A stretch of 37,024 bases of DNA from Streptococcus parasanguinis (GCA_018365265.1 JAGZKI010000022.1:1-37024), one strand, 5' to 3'; shown: positions 6,715 through 15,437, counted from the stretch's first letter. Numbers and translations are program-made. Notes: generated by a model from the sequence alone, not told the origin.

Positions 6715-8658
6715 ATGATTAAGATTACTTTCCCAGATGGCGCTGTTCGTGAATTCGAATCTGGCGTTACTACTTTTGAAATTGCCCAATCTATCAGCAA
6801 TTCTTTGGCTAAAAAAGCCCTTGCTGGTAAATTCAACGGCAAATTGATTGACACAACTCGTGCCATTACTGAAGATGGAAGCATTGAAATCGTGACACCT
6901 GATCACGAAGACGCTCTTCCAATCTTGCGTCACTCAGCGGCTCACTTGTTTGCCCAAGCAGCTCGTCGCCTCTTCCCAGATATCCACTTGGGTGTCGGTC
7001 CAGCGATCGAAGATGGTTTCTACTATGATACAGACAACCAAGCGGGTCAAATCTCTAACGAAGACCTTCCTCGTATCGAAGAAGAAATGAAGAAAATCGT
7101 GAAAGAAAACTTCCCATCTATTCGTGAAGAAGTGACCAAAGATGAAGCGCGTGAAATCTTCAAAAATGATCCATACAAATTGGAATTGATCGAAGAACAT
7201 TCAGAAGACGAAGGTGGGTTGACCATCTACCGTCAAGGTGAATACGTTGACCTTTGCCGTGGCCCACACGTCCCATCAACTGGTCGCATCCAAATCTTCC
7301 ACCTTCTTAACGTTGCTGGTGCATACTGGCGTGGGAATAGCGACAATGCGATGATGCAACGTATCTACGGTACAGCATGGTTTGACAAGAAAGACTTGAA
7401 GAACTACCTTCAAATGCGTGAAGAAGCTAAGGAACGTGACCACCGTAAACTTGGTAAAGAGCTTGACCTCTTCATGATTTCTCAAGAAGTTGGTCAAGGT
7501 CTTCCATTCTGGTTGCCAAATGGTGCGACCATCCGTCGTGAGTTGGAACGCTACATCGTTGATAAAGAAGTAGCAGCAGGCTACCAACACGTCTACACTC
7601 CACCAATTGCTTCTGTAGAACTTTATAAAACTTCAGGTCACTGGGATCACTACCGCGAAGACATGTTCCCACCAATGGATATGGGGGATGGAGAAGAGTT
7701 TGTTCTTCGTCCAATGAACTGCCCTCACCACATTGAAGTCTACAAACACCATGTGCACTCTTACCGTGAATTGCCTATCCGTATCGCTGAAATTGGGATG
7801 ATGCACCGTTATGAAAAATCTGGTGCTCTGACTGGTTTGCAACGTGTCCGTGAAATGTCACTGAATGATGGTCATACCTTTGTGGCTCCAGAACAAATCG
7901 AAGAAGAATTCAAAAAGATCCTTCAATTGATCATCGATGTGTATGAAGACTTTAACTTGACGGATTATCGTTTCCGCTTGTCTTACCGTGATCCTGAAGA
8001 TAAACACAAATACTTTGACAACGACGAGATGTGGGAAAATGCTCAACGCATGTTGAAAGCCGCTGTTGATGATATGGGTGTTGAGTACTATGAAGCTGAA
8101 GGTGAAGCAGCCTTCTACGGACCAAAATTGGATATCCAAGTGAAAACAGCTCTTGGTAAAGAAGAAACTCTTTCAACTATCCAATTGGACTTCTTGCTTC
8201 CAGAACGCTTTGATCTTCATTACATTGGAGCAGACGGGGAAGAACACCGTCCAGTCATGATCCACCGTGGGGTTATCTCAACCATGGAACGCTTCACAGC
8301 GATCTTGATTGAAAACTACAAGGGTGCCTTCCCAACCTGGCTTGCGCCACACCAAGTAACCCTCATCCCAGTATCGAACGAAAAACACGTAGACTATGCT
8401 TGGGAAGTGGCTAAGAAACTTCGTGACCGTGGTGTTCGTGCCGATGTGGATGAACGCAATGAAAAAATGCAGTTCAAGATCCGTGCTTCTCAAACACAAA
8501 AGATTCCTTACCAATTGATCGTTGGGGACAAGGAAATGGAAGAGCAGGCTGTAAACGTTCGCCGTTATGGTCAAAAAGAAACAGAAACCATGTCAGTGGA
8601 TGCATTTGTAGAATTGATTCTTGCAGATATTGCAAATAAATCTCGTGTTGAGAAATAA
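6715..8658 (+). CDS. thrS: Threonyl-tRNA synthetase
   Basis: This charges tRNA-Thr in the cytoplasm. All domains of the full-length enzyme (647 residues) are present: TGS (1-62), second editing domain with H73, H77, C181 and H185 (HSAAH and CRGPH), class II catalytic core with motif 2 around RYEKSGALTGLQRVRE (365-380) and the zinc ligands C336 and H387, and a C-terminal anticodon-binding domain. AAGGAG lies 7 nt before the ATG. Expression is controlled by the T-box leader. Codon use is typical of a highly expressed core gene. A diverged copy of its last 14 codons occurs 1.6 kb downstream. Confidence 0.97.
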   Translation: MIKITFPDGAVREFESGVTTFEIAQSISNSLAKKALAGKFNGKLIDTTRAITEDGSIEIVTPDHEDALPILRHSAAHLFAQAARRLFPDIHLGVGPAIEDGFYYDTDNQAGQISNEDLPRIEEEMKKIVKENFPSIREEVTKDEAREIFKNDPYKLELIEEHSEDEGGLTIYRQGEYVDLCRGPHVPSTGRIQIFHLLNVAGAYWRGNSDNAMMQRIYGTAWFDKKDLKNYLQMREEAKERDHRKLGKELDLFMISQEVGQGLPFWLPNGATIRRELERYIVDKEVAAGYQHVYTPPIASVELYKTSGHWDHYREDMFPPMDMGDGEEFVLRPMNCPHHIEVYKHHVHSYRELPIRIAEIGMMHRYEKSGALTGLQRVREMSLNDGHTFVAPEQIEEEFKKILQLIIDVYEDFNLTDYRFRLSYRDPEDKHKYFDNDEMWENAQRMLKAAVDDMGVEYYEAEGEAAFYGPKLDIQVKTALGKEETLSTIQLDFLLPERFDLHYIGADGEEHRPVMIHRGVISTMERFTAILIENYKGAFPTWLAPHQVTLIPVSNEKHVDYAWEVAKKLRDRGVRADVDERNEKMQFKIRASQTQKIPYQLIVGDKEMEEQAVNVRRYGQKETETMSVDAFVELILADIANKSRVEK

Positions 8659-8692
8659 AACGATCACAGTCTGAGAAATATTTTTTAGTAAG

Positions 8693-8725
8693 AAAAAGCA
8701 ACAACTATTTCAGTTGTTGCTTTTT
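8693..8725. terminator. Bidirectional terminator between thrS and the DUF389 gene
   Basis: A perfect 14-bp stem (8693-8706 with 8712-8725) has a 5-nt loop and a run of five A/T at each foot, so it should work for thrS on the plus strand and for the DUF389 gene arriving on the minus strand. Confidence 0.85.
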
Positions 8726-8869
8726 CTATTTTGTTTAACCTGAGCTAGTAGTGATCGGTCAAACCACCACAAATAGTATCCTCATCAACAATCCTTTCTA
8801 TCCATTAACTTTTAGATATAGGATATCCTCCTAAGATTTGCTTCCATGAGTTAGATAAGTTGACTATCC

Positions 8870-9919
8870 TCAATCCTTGTCTGCTTCATTTTCTTTTACG
8901 AGATCGTTTTGTGAATCTTTTTCAGAGAGTTTTTGATCGATATACTTGTCAATGTTTTCGTAAAATTCCTTGGTCGTCTCACTATCTAATTTTGTCGAAT
9001 TATGGACTTGATTGACTTTCAATTGAACAGATTGAATACCGTAAGAGTCTTGTTTTTGGCGAATGGTTTCTAATTCTTCTTCTGAAATCGGATCTCCAAC
9101 AACTGTCAAGACCAATTCATTGCTACTTGACTTGTAGACTTGATTAATGATCGTATGATTGGCAAACTCTTTTCCTACAAACTGTTTGATCCCTTCTTTT
9201 CGTGCTTGATCCATCGTCAGAGTGACTGCTGAATAGCTGGCTGGAAGAACCAATAATACAATCAAGGAGATCAACCCAATTCTCATTTTCATGTTTAGCT
9301 CTTTAAATGAACTTAAGGGAGATTGTCTCATCATAATTCTTGTTCCAACAATATTGATTAGCATGATAAAGACACAGTTGATCAAGAAAAGATAGAGAGC
9401 CCCAAATAAAAATCGTACATTTCCATTAGCTAAACCATAGCCTGCAGTGCAGATAGGTGGCATCAGAGCTGTTGCAATAGCTACTCCTGGCACGATATTG
9501 TTTGCTTCTTTTTTTCTTGAACCAATGACACCTGCTATCCCACCCGCAATAGCAATGAGAACATCCCAAATGGTTGGAGAGGTTCGTGCAATCAATTCGC
9601 TACTTGCATAAGATAAGGGAGAAATCCAGAAATATAGAGTCGAGACAAGCAAACTGACCAATACTTGAGTAAATAAAACCCCTAGAGATTGCTTGATTAA
9701 ACGCGTATCAAAAATAGCTAAACCAAACCCAAGTCCAATAATCGGTGTCATAAGAGGGGAAATCAGCATGGCCCCAATAATGACAGCTGTTGAATTCATA
9801 TTTAGACCTATCGAGGCAATAAAAATCGAACACATCAAAATCACTGTATCTCTTAATCGAACATGAAGGTCATCATATAGTTTCTCGCGGAATTCACGTG
9901 TTGAATAGTTTCCGGACAT
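8870..9919 (-). CDS. DUF389 family membrane protein
   Basis: The 349-residue protein has about six membrane segments in residues 25-230 and the hallmark DUF389 sequences GAMLISPLMTPIIGLG (49-64) and VAIATALMPP. Residues 235-349 form a soluble domain with a mixed helix/strand region and a very charged tail (EKDSQNDLVKENEADKD). The family is widespread and has no established molecular function; a transport role is often guessed. AAAAGGAG lies just upstream of the ATG. The gene lies opposite to its neighbours, between thrS and a thrS 3'-end remnant, which points to later insertion. Confidence 0.9.
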   Translation of the reverse strand: MSGNYSTREFREKLYDDLHVRLRDTVILMCSIFIASIGLNMNSTAVIIGAMLISPLMTPIIGLGFGLAIFDTRLIKQSLGVLFTQVLVSLLVSTLYFWISPLSYASSELIARTSPTIWDVLIAIAGGIAGVIGSRKKEANNIVPGVAIATALMPPICTAGYGLANGNVRFLFGALYLFLINCVFIMLINIVGTRIMMRQSPLSSFKELNMKMRIGLISLIVLLVLPASYSAVTLTMDQARKEGIKQFVGKEFANHTIINQVYKSSSNELVLTVVGDPISEEELETIRQKQDSYGIQSVQLKVNQVHNSTKLDSETTKEFYENIDKYIDQKLSEKDSQNDLVKENEADKD

Positions 9920-10201
9920 TGGTTACTCCTTTTATTTCATATAATCTTGTTTCTGCATGGATGATGGTAGAGAGACTTCTGTCTAAACTGACATATTTTT
10001 AATTCTCACTTGTAATTCTTTTGAACATTATCTTTTAAATATCCATCAGTCCATCCTGCATATTATATCAAAAATTTTACAGTCAGTCTTTGAAGAAATC
10101 AATTAATTTAAAAGATAGAGAAAGGAAGAAATTTTTGTATCCTTATCCGAAGAAGAAAAACGATATCTCCTCTGAAAGTAGATACCGTTTTAATGTTTAA
10201 A
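9920..10201. other. Gene-free stretch upstream of the DUF389 gene
   Basis: No coding region was found. It holds the likely DUF389 promoter: on the minus strand a TATAAT preceded by TGA at 10067-10062, implying a 5' leader of about 130 nt. It also holds a hairpin at 10157-10191 (AAAACGATATCT with AGATACCGTTTT, one mismatch) with T runs on either strand that could be a terminator. The rest is AT-rich and unassigned. Confidence 0.5.
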
Positions 10202-10264
10202 CATGATGAGTATGTAGCAGCAATCCTAGCTGATATCTCCAACAAATTACGTGTTGAGAAATAA
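10202..10264 (+). pseudogene. Remnant of a second thrS 3' end
   Basis: Read in frame to the TAA at 10262-10264, the last 13 codons give ILADISNKLRVEK, against ILADIANKSRVEK at the end of ThrS (11 of 13 identical). By hand count, 33 of 42 bases from 10223 to 10264 match 8617-8658, and the last 15 bases are identical. Similarity fades upstream (DEYV against DAFV). There is no start or domain, so this is a fragment left when the thrS downstream region was duplicated or replaced. Confidence 0.8.
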
Positions 10265-10273
10265 TGAAAAAAT

Positions 10274-10307
10274 AAAAAGATTGAGATGTAACGATCTCAG
10301 TCTTTTT
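10274..10307 (+). terminator. Terminator behind the thrS remnant
   Basis: A 14-bp stem with one wobble pair (10274-10287 with 10294-10307), a 6-nt loop and five T. It was probably the original thrS terminator. A degraded match to its 3' half (AACGATCACAGTCT) directly follows the stop codon of intact thrS at 8659. Confidence 0.8.
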
Positions 10308-10364
10308 GCTTTGTCTTATTGGAAAGTCCAGCAATTGAGACTCCACATTTCTTCATAAGTTTGA

Positions 10365-10370
10365 TATAAT
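10365..10370 (+). promoter_or_regulatory. -10 element of the vicRKX promoter
   Basis: TATAAT preceded by TGA gives an extended -10. No convincing -35 is present. The vicR start codon is about 50 nt downstream. Confidence 0.6.
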
Positions 10371-10421
10371 AAGAAGATAGAGATTGATAAGGAAAAGTAG
10401 CATTAGAAACAGGTATGTAAG

Positions 10422-11123
10422 ATGAAAAAAATATTAGTAGTTGATGATGAAAAACCAATTTCAGATATTATCAAATTTAACATGGCAAAAGAAGGCTATG
10501 AGGTATTGACGGCCTTTGATGGTCGGGAAGCTTTAGAGGTCTTTGCGGCTGAAAATCCGGATATTATTATTCTTGATTTGATGTTGCCAGAGATTGATGG
10601 TTTGGAAGTGGCGCGGACGATTCGTAAGACTAGCAATGTACCGATCATTGTCCTATCTGCCAAAGATACGGAATTTGATAAGGTCATTGGGCTTGAAATT
10701 GGGGCAGATGACTATGTGACCAAACCCTTCTCTAATCGGGAATTGCAAGCGCGTGTGAAGGCCTTGTTGCGTCGTTCGGAGTTTGCGGCTGATCCTCAGC
10801 TTGAAAATGAGGCCGATACGGAAATTGTCATTGGTGATCTTCACATTCTTCCAGATGCCTTCTTGGTTCAAAAAGGCAACAAAGAATTGGACTTGACCCA
10901 TCGTGAGTTTGAATTGCTCTATCACCTTGCGACCCATGTCGGTCAAGTGATGACCCGTGAACACCTTCTTGAGACGGTGTGGGGCTATGATTACTTTGGT
11001 GATGTTCGGACAGTGGACGTGACAGTTCGTCGTTTGCGTGAAAAAATCGAGGACACACCGGGACGTCCAGAATATATCTTGACCCGCCGTGGTGTCGGAT
11101 ATTATATGAGAAACAATGATTGA
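10422..11123 (+). CDS. vicR: Response regulator VicR (WalR), OmpR/PhoB family
   Basis: This is the master regulator of cell-wall turnover genes, generally essential in streptococci. The 233-residue protein has a receiver domain with D9/D10, phospho-acceptor D52, S79 and K101, then an OmpR-type winged helix (about 135-230; RTVDVTVRRLREKIE in the recognition region). The ribosome site is modest (AGG 8 nt before ATG). Its last 8 nt overlap vicK, so the two are translationally coupled. A sequence that fits the VicR box lies at 34040-34056. Confidence 0.96.
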   Translation: MKKILVVDDEKPISDIIKFNMAKEGYEVLTAFDGREALEVFAAENPDIIILDLMLPEIDGLEVARTIRKTSNVPIIVLSAKDTEFDKVIGLEIGADDYVTKPFSNRELQARVKALLRRSEFAADPQLENEADTEIVIGDLHILPDAFLVQKGNKELDLTHREFELLYHLATHVGQVMTREHLLETVWGYDYFGDVRTVDVTVRRLREKIEDTPGRPEYILTRRGVGYYMRNND

Positions 11124-12468
11124 TCAACTAAAACAATTTGTAATGTCGTCGAACTTTGTCTTTGTTCTGATTACGGTTGGGTTTATCATTGTGGTAGCCT
11201 TGCTTTTGCTAGAAAACCGTAGGGACAATATCAAGCTCAGACAATTAAACGCCAAAATTAAGGATCTGATTGCAGGGGACTATTCCGAAGTGGTCGACAT
11301 GCAAGGAAGTCCAGAACTGACGGATATGACCAATAGTATCAATGATCTGTCGGAGGTTATTCGCCTGACGCATGAAAACTTGGAACAAGAAACCAAGCGT
11401 TTGACCAGTATCCTTTCTTATATGACAGATGGGGTGCTTGCGACCAACAGACGCGGTCAGATCATCATGGTCAATGAAATGGCAGCCAAGCAATTGAATG
11501 TTAATCCAGATGAGGTGCTCAATACCAGTATTCTAGATTTGCTTTCACTTGGAGATGACTATGATCTACGAAGCTTGATTACAGAAGTACCAGAGTTGAC
11601 CATTGATTCCCAAGATGAAAATGGGGAATACTTAAGTCTTCGTGTGCGCTTTGCTTTGATTCGTCGCGAGTCAGGTTTTATCTCTGGTCTGGTAGCTGTT
11701 TTGCACGATACGACAGAGCAGGACAAGGAAGAGCGGGAGCGTCGCCTCTTTGTCTCCAATGTGAGTCATGAATTACGGACTCCTTTGACCAGTGTGAAAT
11801 CCTATCTGGAAGCCCTTGACGATGGTGCTTTGTCAGAGCCAGTAGCACCAGATTTTGTCAAGGTTTCACTCAATGAAACCAACCGCATGATGCGCATGGT
11901 CACAGATCTATTGAGCTTGTCACGAATCGACAATGAAACTAGTCAGTTGGACATCGAGTTGACCAACTTTACGGCCTTTATCACCTTTATTTTGAACCGC
12001 TTTGATAAGATCAAGAGTCAATCGCAAGAAGATACCAAGAAGTATGAACTGATTCGTGAATACCCGATCACTCCAATTTGGGTTGAAATTGATACGGATA
12101 AAATGACCCAGGTGATAGACAATATCTTGAACAATGCCATCAAGTACTCACCTGATGGTGGAAAGATCAAGGTAGGGATGAAAACGACAGATGCTCAGTT
12201 GATTATCTCTATCTCAGATGAGGGCTTGGGGATTCCAAAGAAAGACTTGCCACGTATTTTTGATCGCTTTTACCGAGTGGATAAGGCACGAAGCCGGGCC
12301 CAAGGTGGGACTGGTCTGGGCTTAGCCATTGCTAAGGAGATCGTTAAGCAACACAAAGGCTTTATTTGGGCCAAGAGTGAATATGGCAAGGGATCTACCT
12401 TTACCATTGTCTTGCCGTACGACAAAGACGCTATTAAAGACGACTGGGATACAGAAGAGGAAGAATAA
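11116..12468 (+). CDS. vicK: Sensor histidine kinase VicK (WalK)
   Basis: The partner kinase of VicR. The 450-residue protein has one membrane segment (about 12-32) and essentially no extracellular domain, the streptococcal form of WalK. A HAMP-like linker (33-85), a PAS domain (about 92-200), HisKA with H218 (SNVSHELRTP) and a HATPase domain with N-box (NILNNAIKYS), G1 (DEGLGIP) and G2 (GGTGLGLAI) follow. Sensing is presumably through the PAS domain or membrane partners. The very acidic C-terminus (DDWDTEEEE) is normal here. It starts inside the end of vicR, and vicX follows 7 nt after its stop. Confidence 0.96.
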   Translation: MIDQLKQFVMSSNFVFVLITVGFIIVVALLLLENRRDNIKLRQLNAKIKDLIAGDYSEVVDMQGSPELTDMTNSINDLSEVIRLTHENLEQETKRLTSILSYMTDGVLATNRRGQIIMVNEMAAKQLNVNPDEVLNTSILDLLSLGDDYDLRSLITEVPELTIDSQDENGEYLSLRVRFALIRRESGFISGLVAVLHDTTEQDKEERERRLFVSNVSHELRTPLTSVKSYLEALDDGALSEPVAPDFVKVSLNETNRMMRMVTDLLSLSRIDNETSQLDIELTNFTAFITFILNRFDKIKSQSQEDTKKYELIREYPITPIWVEIDTDKMTQVIDNILNNAIKYSPDGGKIKVGMKTTDAQLIISISDEGLGIPKKDLPRIFDRFYRVDKARSRAQGGTGLGLAIAKEIVKQHKGFIWAKSEYGKGSTFTIVLPYDKDAIKDDWDTEEEE

Positions 12469-12475
12469 GGAGTCA

Positions 12476-13285
12476 ATGACAGAAGAGGGATTTAAGTACA
12501 GTATTTTAGCTTCAGGTTCTAGTGGGAATTCTTTCTACCTTGAGACGCCAAAGAAAAAACTGCTTATTGATGCAGGGTTATCTGGGAAAAAGATTACGGG
12601 ACTATTGGCTGAAATTGATCGCAAACCAGAAGACTTAGATGCCATTTTGATTACGCACGAACACTCAGACCATATCCATGGTGTGGGTGTTTTAGCGCGG
12701 AAATATGGCATGGATCTATATGCTAATGAAGCAACTTGGAAGGCTATGGAAGGCACCAAGTATCTAGGAAAGGTCGATGATGCTCAAAAGCACATTTTTG
12801 AAATGGGGAAGACCAAGACATTTGGCGATATTGATATCGAAAGTTTTGGGGTCAGTCACGATGCTGCTGCCCCTCAATTCTATCGCTTTATGAAGGATGG
12901 CAAGAGCTTCGTCATGCTAACGGATACGGGCTATGTGAGTGATCGCTTGGCAGGTATCGTCGCGGATGCGGATGGCTATCTGATTGAGTCCAACCATGAT
13001 GTAGAGATCCTTCGAGCAGGTTCGTATGCTTGGCGCTTGAAGCAGCGGATCTTGTCAGACCTAGGCCACCTTTCTAACGAAGACGGTGCAGATGCCATGA
13101 TCCGAACCTTGGGAAATCGTACCAAGAAGATTTATTTGGGACATTTGTCAAAAGAGAACAATATCAAAGAATTGGCCCATATGACCATGGAGAATCAACT
13201 GGCTCGAGCAGATCTAGCTGTTGGCCATGATTTTGAGGTGCTAGATACCTCGCCAGATACCGCGACCCCTTTGACGAAGATATAA
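12476..13285 (+). CDS. vicX: VicX/YycJ, metallo-beta-lactamase-fold hydrolase
   Basis: The third gene of the vicRKX operon. The 269-residue protein has the metallo-beta-lactamase motif HEHSDH (61-66) and later metal-ligand candidates including D115-type and HLSKEN regions. The family includes nucleases, and YycJ proteins have been linked to DNA repair; in streptococci vicX affects competence and oxidative-stress traits. The frame is open to 12329, but the ATG at 12476 is chosen because AAGGAG lies 6 nt upstream and it starts just after vicK. A terminator follows. Confidence 0.92.
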   Translation: MTEEGFKYSILASGSSGNSFYLETPKKKLLIDAGLSGKKITGLLAEIDRKPEDLDAILITHEHSDHIHGVGVLARKYGMDLYANEATWKAMEGTKYLGKVDDAQKHIFEMGKTKTFGDIDIESFGVSHDAAAPQFYRFMKDGKSFVMLTDTGYVSDRLAGIVADADGYLIESNHDVEILRAGSYAWRLKQRILSDLGHLSNEDGADAMIRTLGNRTKKIYLGHLSKENNIKELAHMTMENQLARADLAVGHDFEVLDTSPDTATPLTKI

Positions 13286-13290
13286 GATGG

Positions 13291-13312
13291 AAAACCACCT
13301 GAGGGTGGTTTT
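13291..13312 (+). terminator. Terminator of vicRKX
   Basis: A 9-bp perfect stem (AAAACCACC, loop TGAG, GGTGGTTTT) followed by further T, 5 nt after the vicX stop. Confidence 0.9.
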
Positions 13313-13352
13313 TTATTTGCCTATTTGAGGAAATCTACATCTAGTAATGAAT

Positions 13353-13381
13353 TTGCTCTTTACCCAAAATTCGTGTATGAT
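13353..13381 (+). promoter_or_regulatory. Promoter of the accessory membrane-protein block
   Basis: TTGCTC (13353-13358) and TATGAT (13376-13381) with 17 bp spacing. It follows the vicX terminator, so the block behind it is an independent transcription unit. Confidence 0.5.
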
Positions 13382-13417
13382 AGGAGTACTTTATCTCGAG
13401 AATAAATTGACGGAGAA

Positions 13418-13954
13418 ATGTTAATTGTGAAAACATATATCGGTTATTTGGATTCGAAATGGATTTATTTTGATGAAGAAAACGAAGTATTTCAATATAA
13501 TGATCAAAAAAATACTTCCAATTGGATAATGGTTGCTGCTCCACTTACAGTCTTTCTTTTAAAAGGAATTGCAAGTGTTTTAAATTCAGCCTTTGGGACC
13601 TTATCGTATACGATTAATATCAGTATTGCAATGATTGGAACTCTGATAGTTTTCGGAATGCTGATGATAGCGAAGTCGAGAAAAAAAGATCAGAGAACGG
13701 GTTGGAAAACAGTTGTTTTGAAGGAAAAAGAGCGCAAAACACTTAGAGCAAAGGTGCTTGCAATTTTTATTATGAAGATTCTTTTTGCTTTTTTAGGGAT
13801 TTTTTTCTTGGTTACTTATATTAGAGAAACTGATTTTTTATTTCTGATGATCTACCTTCTTGCTTTTGCTTGTGTGATGCATTTTCATCAGGAAATTAAG
13901 ACCAAAAAGATTCTTAAAATATTGAAGCGTCAAATGGGATCATCCGGACAATAA
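13418..13954 (+). CDS. Multi-pass membrane protein of unknown function
   Basis: A 178-residue protein with four likely membrane segments (about 36-55, 66-86, 112-134, 139-157) and a basic C-terminal tail (KTKKILKILKRQ). I recognise no family. Its layout (about 30 soluble residues with an aromatic-rich strand pair, then membrane segments separated by a basic loop SRKKDQ) recalls the DUF443-type protein encoded next to it, so a shared immunity-like role is possible but unproven. The start is uncertain: GGAG is only 2 nt from the ATG at 13418 and 11 nt from the in-frame GTG at 13427. AT-rich compared with vicRKX and rnc. Confidence 0.7.
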   Translation: MLIVKTYIGYLDSKWIYFDEENEVFQYNDQKNTSNWIMVAAPLTVFLLKGIASVLNSAFGTLSYTINISIAMIGTLIVFGMLMIAKSRKKDQRTGWKTVVLKEKERKTLRAKVLAIFIMKILFAFLGIFFLVTYIRETDFLFLMIYLLAFACVMHFHQEIKTKKILKILKRQMGSSGQ

Positions 13955-13983
13955 TTACATCGAAATATGTTTTATTGCAATAG

Positions 13984-14088
13984 AATGAGAGCATTGCATC
14001 TTTGCTAAGCGATTTAATGGTAGATAATATGGGCCAAGAAATTTTGGGTGGTTCATCATTTAAAAATCTCCTTGATGAATTGATATGA
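13984..14088 (+). pseudogene. Short open stretch, possible gene remnant
   Basis: After an in-frame TAG at 13981 a frame of 34 codons runs to a TGA at 14086. From the ATG at 14017 it would give 23 residues (MVDNMGQEILGGSSFK then NLLDELI). No ribosome site precedes that ATG. The composition looks like a protein C-terminus, perhaps the tail of a lost gene in this block. It could also be chance. Confidence 0.25.
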
Positions 14089-14103
14089 AAAGAAAGGGTG
14101 TTT

Positions 14104-14763
14104 ATGCTTAAAAAAGCAAACATAGAACATTTAGCAAAAAAAAATTTTCGTTATCGCATTCTAAATGTAGATAATGAGCATTATTTAGTAGACGTGGATC
14201 GTCCTTTTATAATCTCATACTTTTTCCCGTGGTTTTTGTATTTTACATCCCATTGGGCTATTCGGTTAACTGAGGATGAATTTAACACATTAACAACATC
14301 TAGAAACGACAAGCAAAGGAATGGTTTAACACATAACAAAGGAATTTCAGCTTCAGGAGCTGCGTTTGTGGCATTGCTTTTATCGAGAGCGTTTCCGATT
14401 GAAGATTATCTGTACTTCAACTCTCATTTACTCAATATTGGATTGACGTTATTCGTTTTTGGTATTGTGATGGGAATTCGCGTGTGGATGAGCAGAAGAA
14501 AAATTGTGTCCATGCTAGAGAATAATGATCATCTTATCAAAGTATATTGTGTCCCAACAACATTAAAATTTATTTTTTTATCGCTTCTAATGCCAACGAT
14601 TTCTCTTATCATTGTTTGTGTGGTTTGTTATGCGGTAATAACTAATTTTGCTCCGAACTTTGTAGTTCATTTAGGTTTATTTGTTTTTGCACTCATTTTT
14701 TTATTGTCTGGAAATACAATCTATTTCTCAGCTGAGTCAACTTTCAAAGCTAAAATGAAATAA
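14104..14763 (+). CDS. DUF443 (TIGR01218 tandem five-TM) membrane protein, TsaI-like
   Basis: The 219-residue product has the family layout: an N-terminal RYRIL...YLVDVD strand pair (16-32), then five membrane segments (about 36-50, 83-98, 108-128, 154-178, 185-207). In Staphylococcus aureus, DUF443 proteins (TsaI) are immunity proteins against the membrane-depolarising type VII toxin TspA. No toxin or secretion gene is visible here, so this would be an orphan immunity protein. The ATG at 14104 has AAAGG 6 nt upstream and is preferred to the GTG at 14098. AT-rich. Family assignment is by pattern memory, so moderately sure. Confidence 0.65.
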   Translation: MLKKANIEHLAKKNFRYRILNVDNEHYLVDVDRPFIISYFFPWFLYFTSHWAIRLTEDEFNTLTTSRNDKQRNGLTHNKGISASGAAFVALLLSRAFPIEDYLYFNSHLLNIGLTLFVFGIVMGIRVWMSRRKIVSMLENNDHLIKVYCVPTTLKFIFLSLLMPTISLIIVCVVCYAVITNFAPNFVVHLGLFVFALIFLLSGNTIYFSAESTFKAKMK

Positions 14764-14858
14764 TATTGAAGTGCATATATAAAATATGGTTTGAACAACA
14801 TGAAACCAATCTGAATGGTAGTTAGATCATGCTCAATCACAGAAAAGGAGAAATAGAA

Positions 14859-15404
14859 ATGAAAAAAATGATGTTATTACTGGCTGGTTTGGTTGCTTTA
14901 ACAGCTTGTAGTCAGTCTAAGCAGGATACGAAAGAGTCGACTTCCAATCAAACGACGAAGGAAACAAAAGTATCAGAGTCTTCTAAAGAAGAAAAAGGTT
15001 TGAAATTTGTAGTAGCACCTCAGTATGAAGGTAAAACATCTGAGCTAATTGAGTTAGGAAAAAAATTGCTCAAGGAACATCCTGAAGTTGGTAGTGAAGG
15101 TCATATGGTAGTCTACTTTACTGGGGCTGTATCTGAAGGAAGAGCAGCGCTCATGTTGGTCAATAAGACAGATGTGGATATCAAGAAAGATTTGAATTTT
15201 TCAATTTCTTGGTCTTATGATGGAAAGACTATTTTTGATAATCAAAAGGTAAGTTATTCCATCAAGGATAGCGGCGAATTACCATCTCATTCAGCAACTT
15301 TGATATTGTTGCCACTGAATGAGGAACAATTGGGAATTGTAGATGGAATGTCAGACCCATCTAAGATGAAGCTTCAACTATCCGATATGATACTTGCAGA
15401 CTGA
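14859..15404 (+). CDS. Predicted lipoprotein of unknown function
   Basis: A 181-residue protein with a lipoprotein signal peptide: MKKMMLLLAGLVALTAC, with lipobox LTAC and the acylated Cys at residue 17. A Ser/Thr/Lys/Glu-rich linker (18-45) precedes a globular domain (about 48-181). No family recognised. It would be lipidated by Lgt (gene at 31.6 kb) and held on the outer membrane face. The ATG at 14859 is chosen because AAAGGAG lies 8 nt upstream and it starts the signal peptide; the frame continues 30 nt further up. Last of the AT-rich genes in the vicX-rnc block. Confidence 0.8.
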   Translation: MKKMMLLLAGLVALTACSQSKQDTKESTSNQTTKETKVSESSKEEKGLKFVVAPQYEGKTSELIELGKKLLKEHPEVGSEGHMVVYFTGAVSEGRAALMLVNKTDVDIKKDLNFSISWSYDGKTIFDNQKVSYSIKDSGELPSHSATLILLPLNEEQLGIVDGMSDPSKMKLQLSDMILAD

Positions 15405-15437
15405 TATCAAAAAATGAATCATATAAAGGAGAAGTAA

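Noticed and set aside
12329..12475. Upstream extension of vicX
   Set aside because: It overlaps the conserved end of vicK and gives 49 residues unrelated to the family; the ATG at 12476 has a proper ribosome site.
13914..14123. 69-codon minus-strand frame between the two membrane-protein genes
   Set aside because: No ribosome site, overlaps both neighbours, and would be antisense to the block's transcript.
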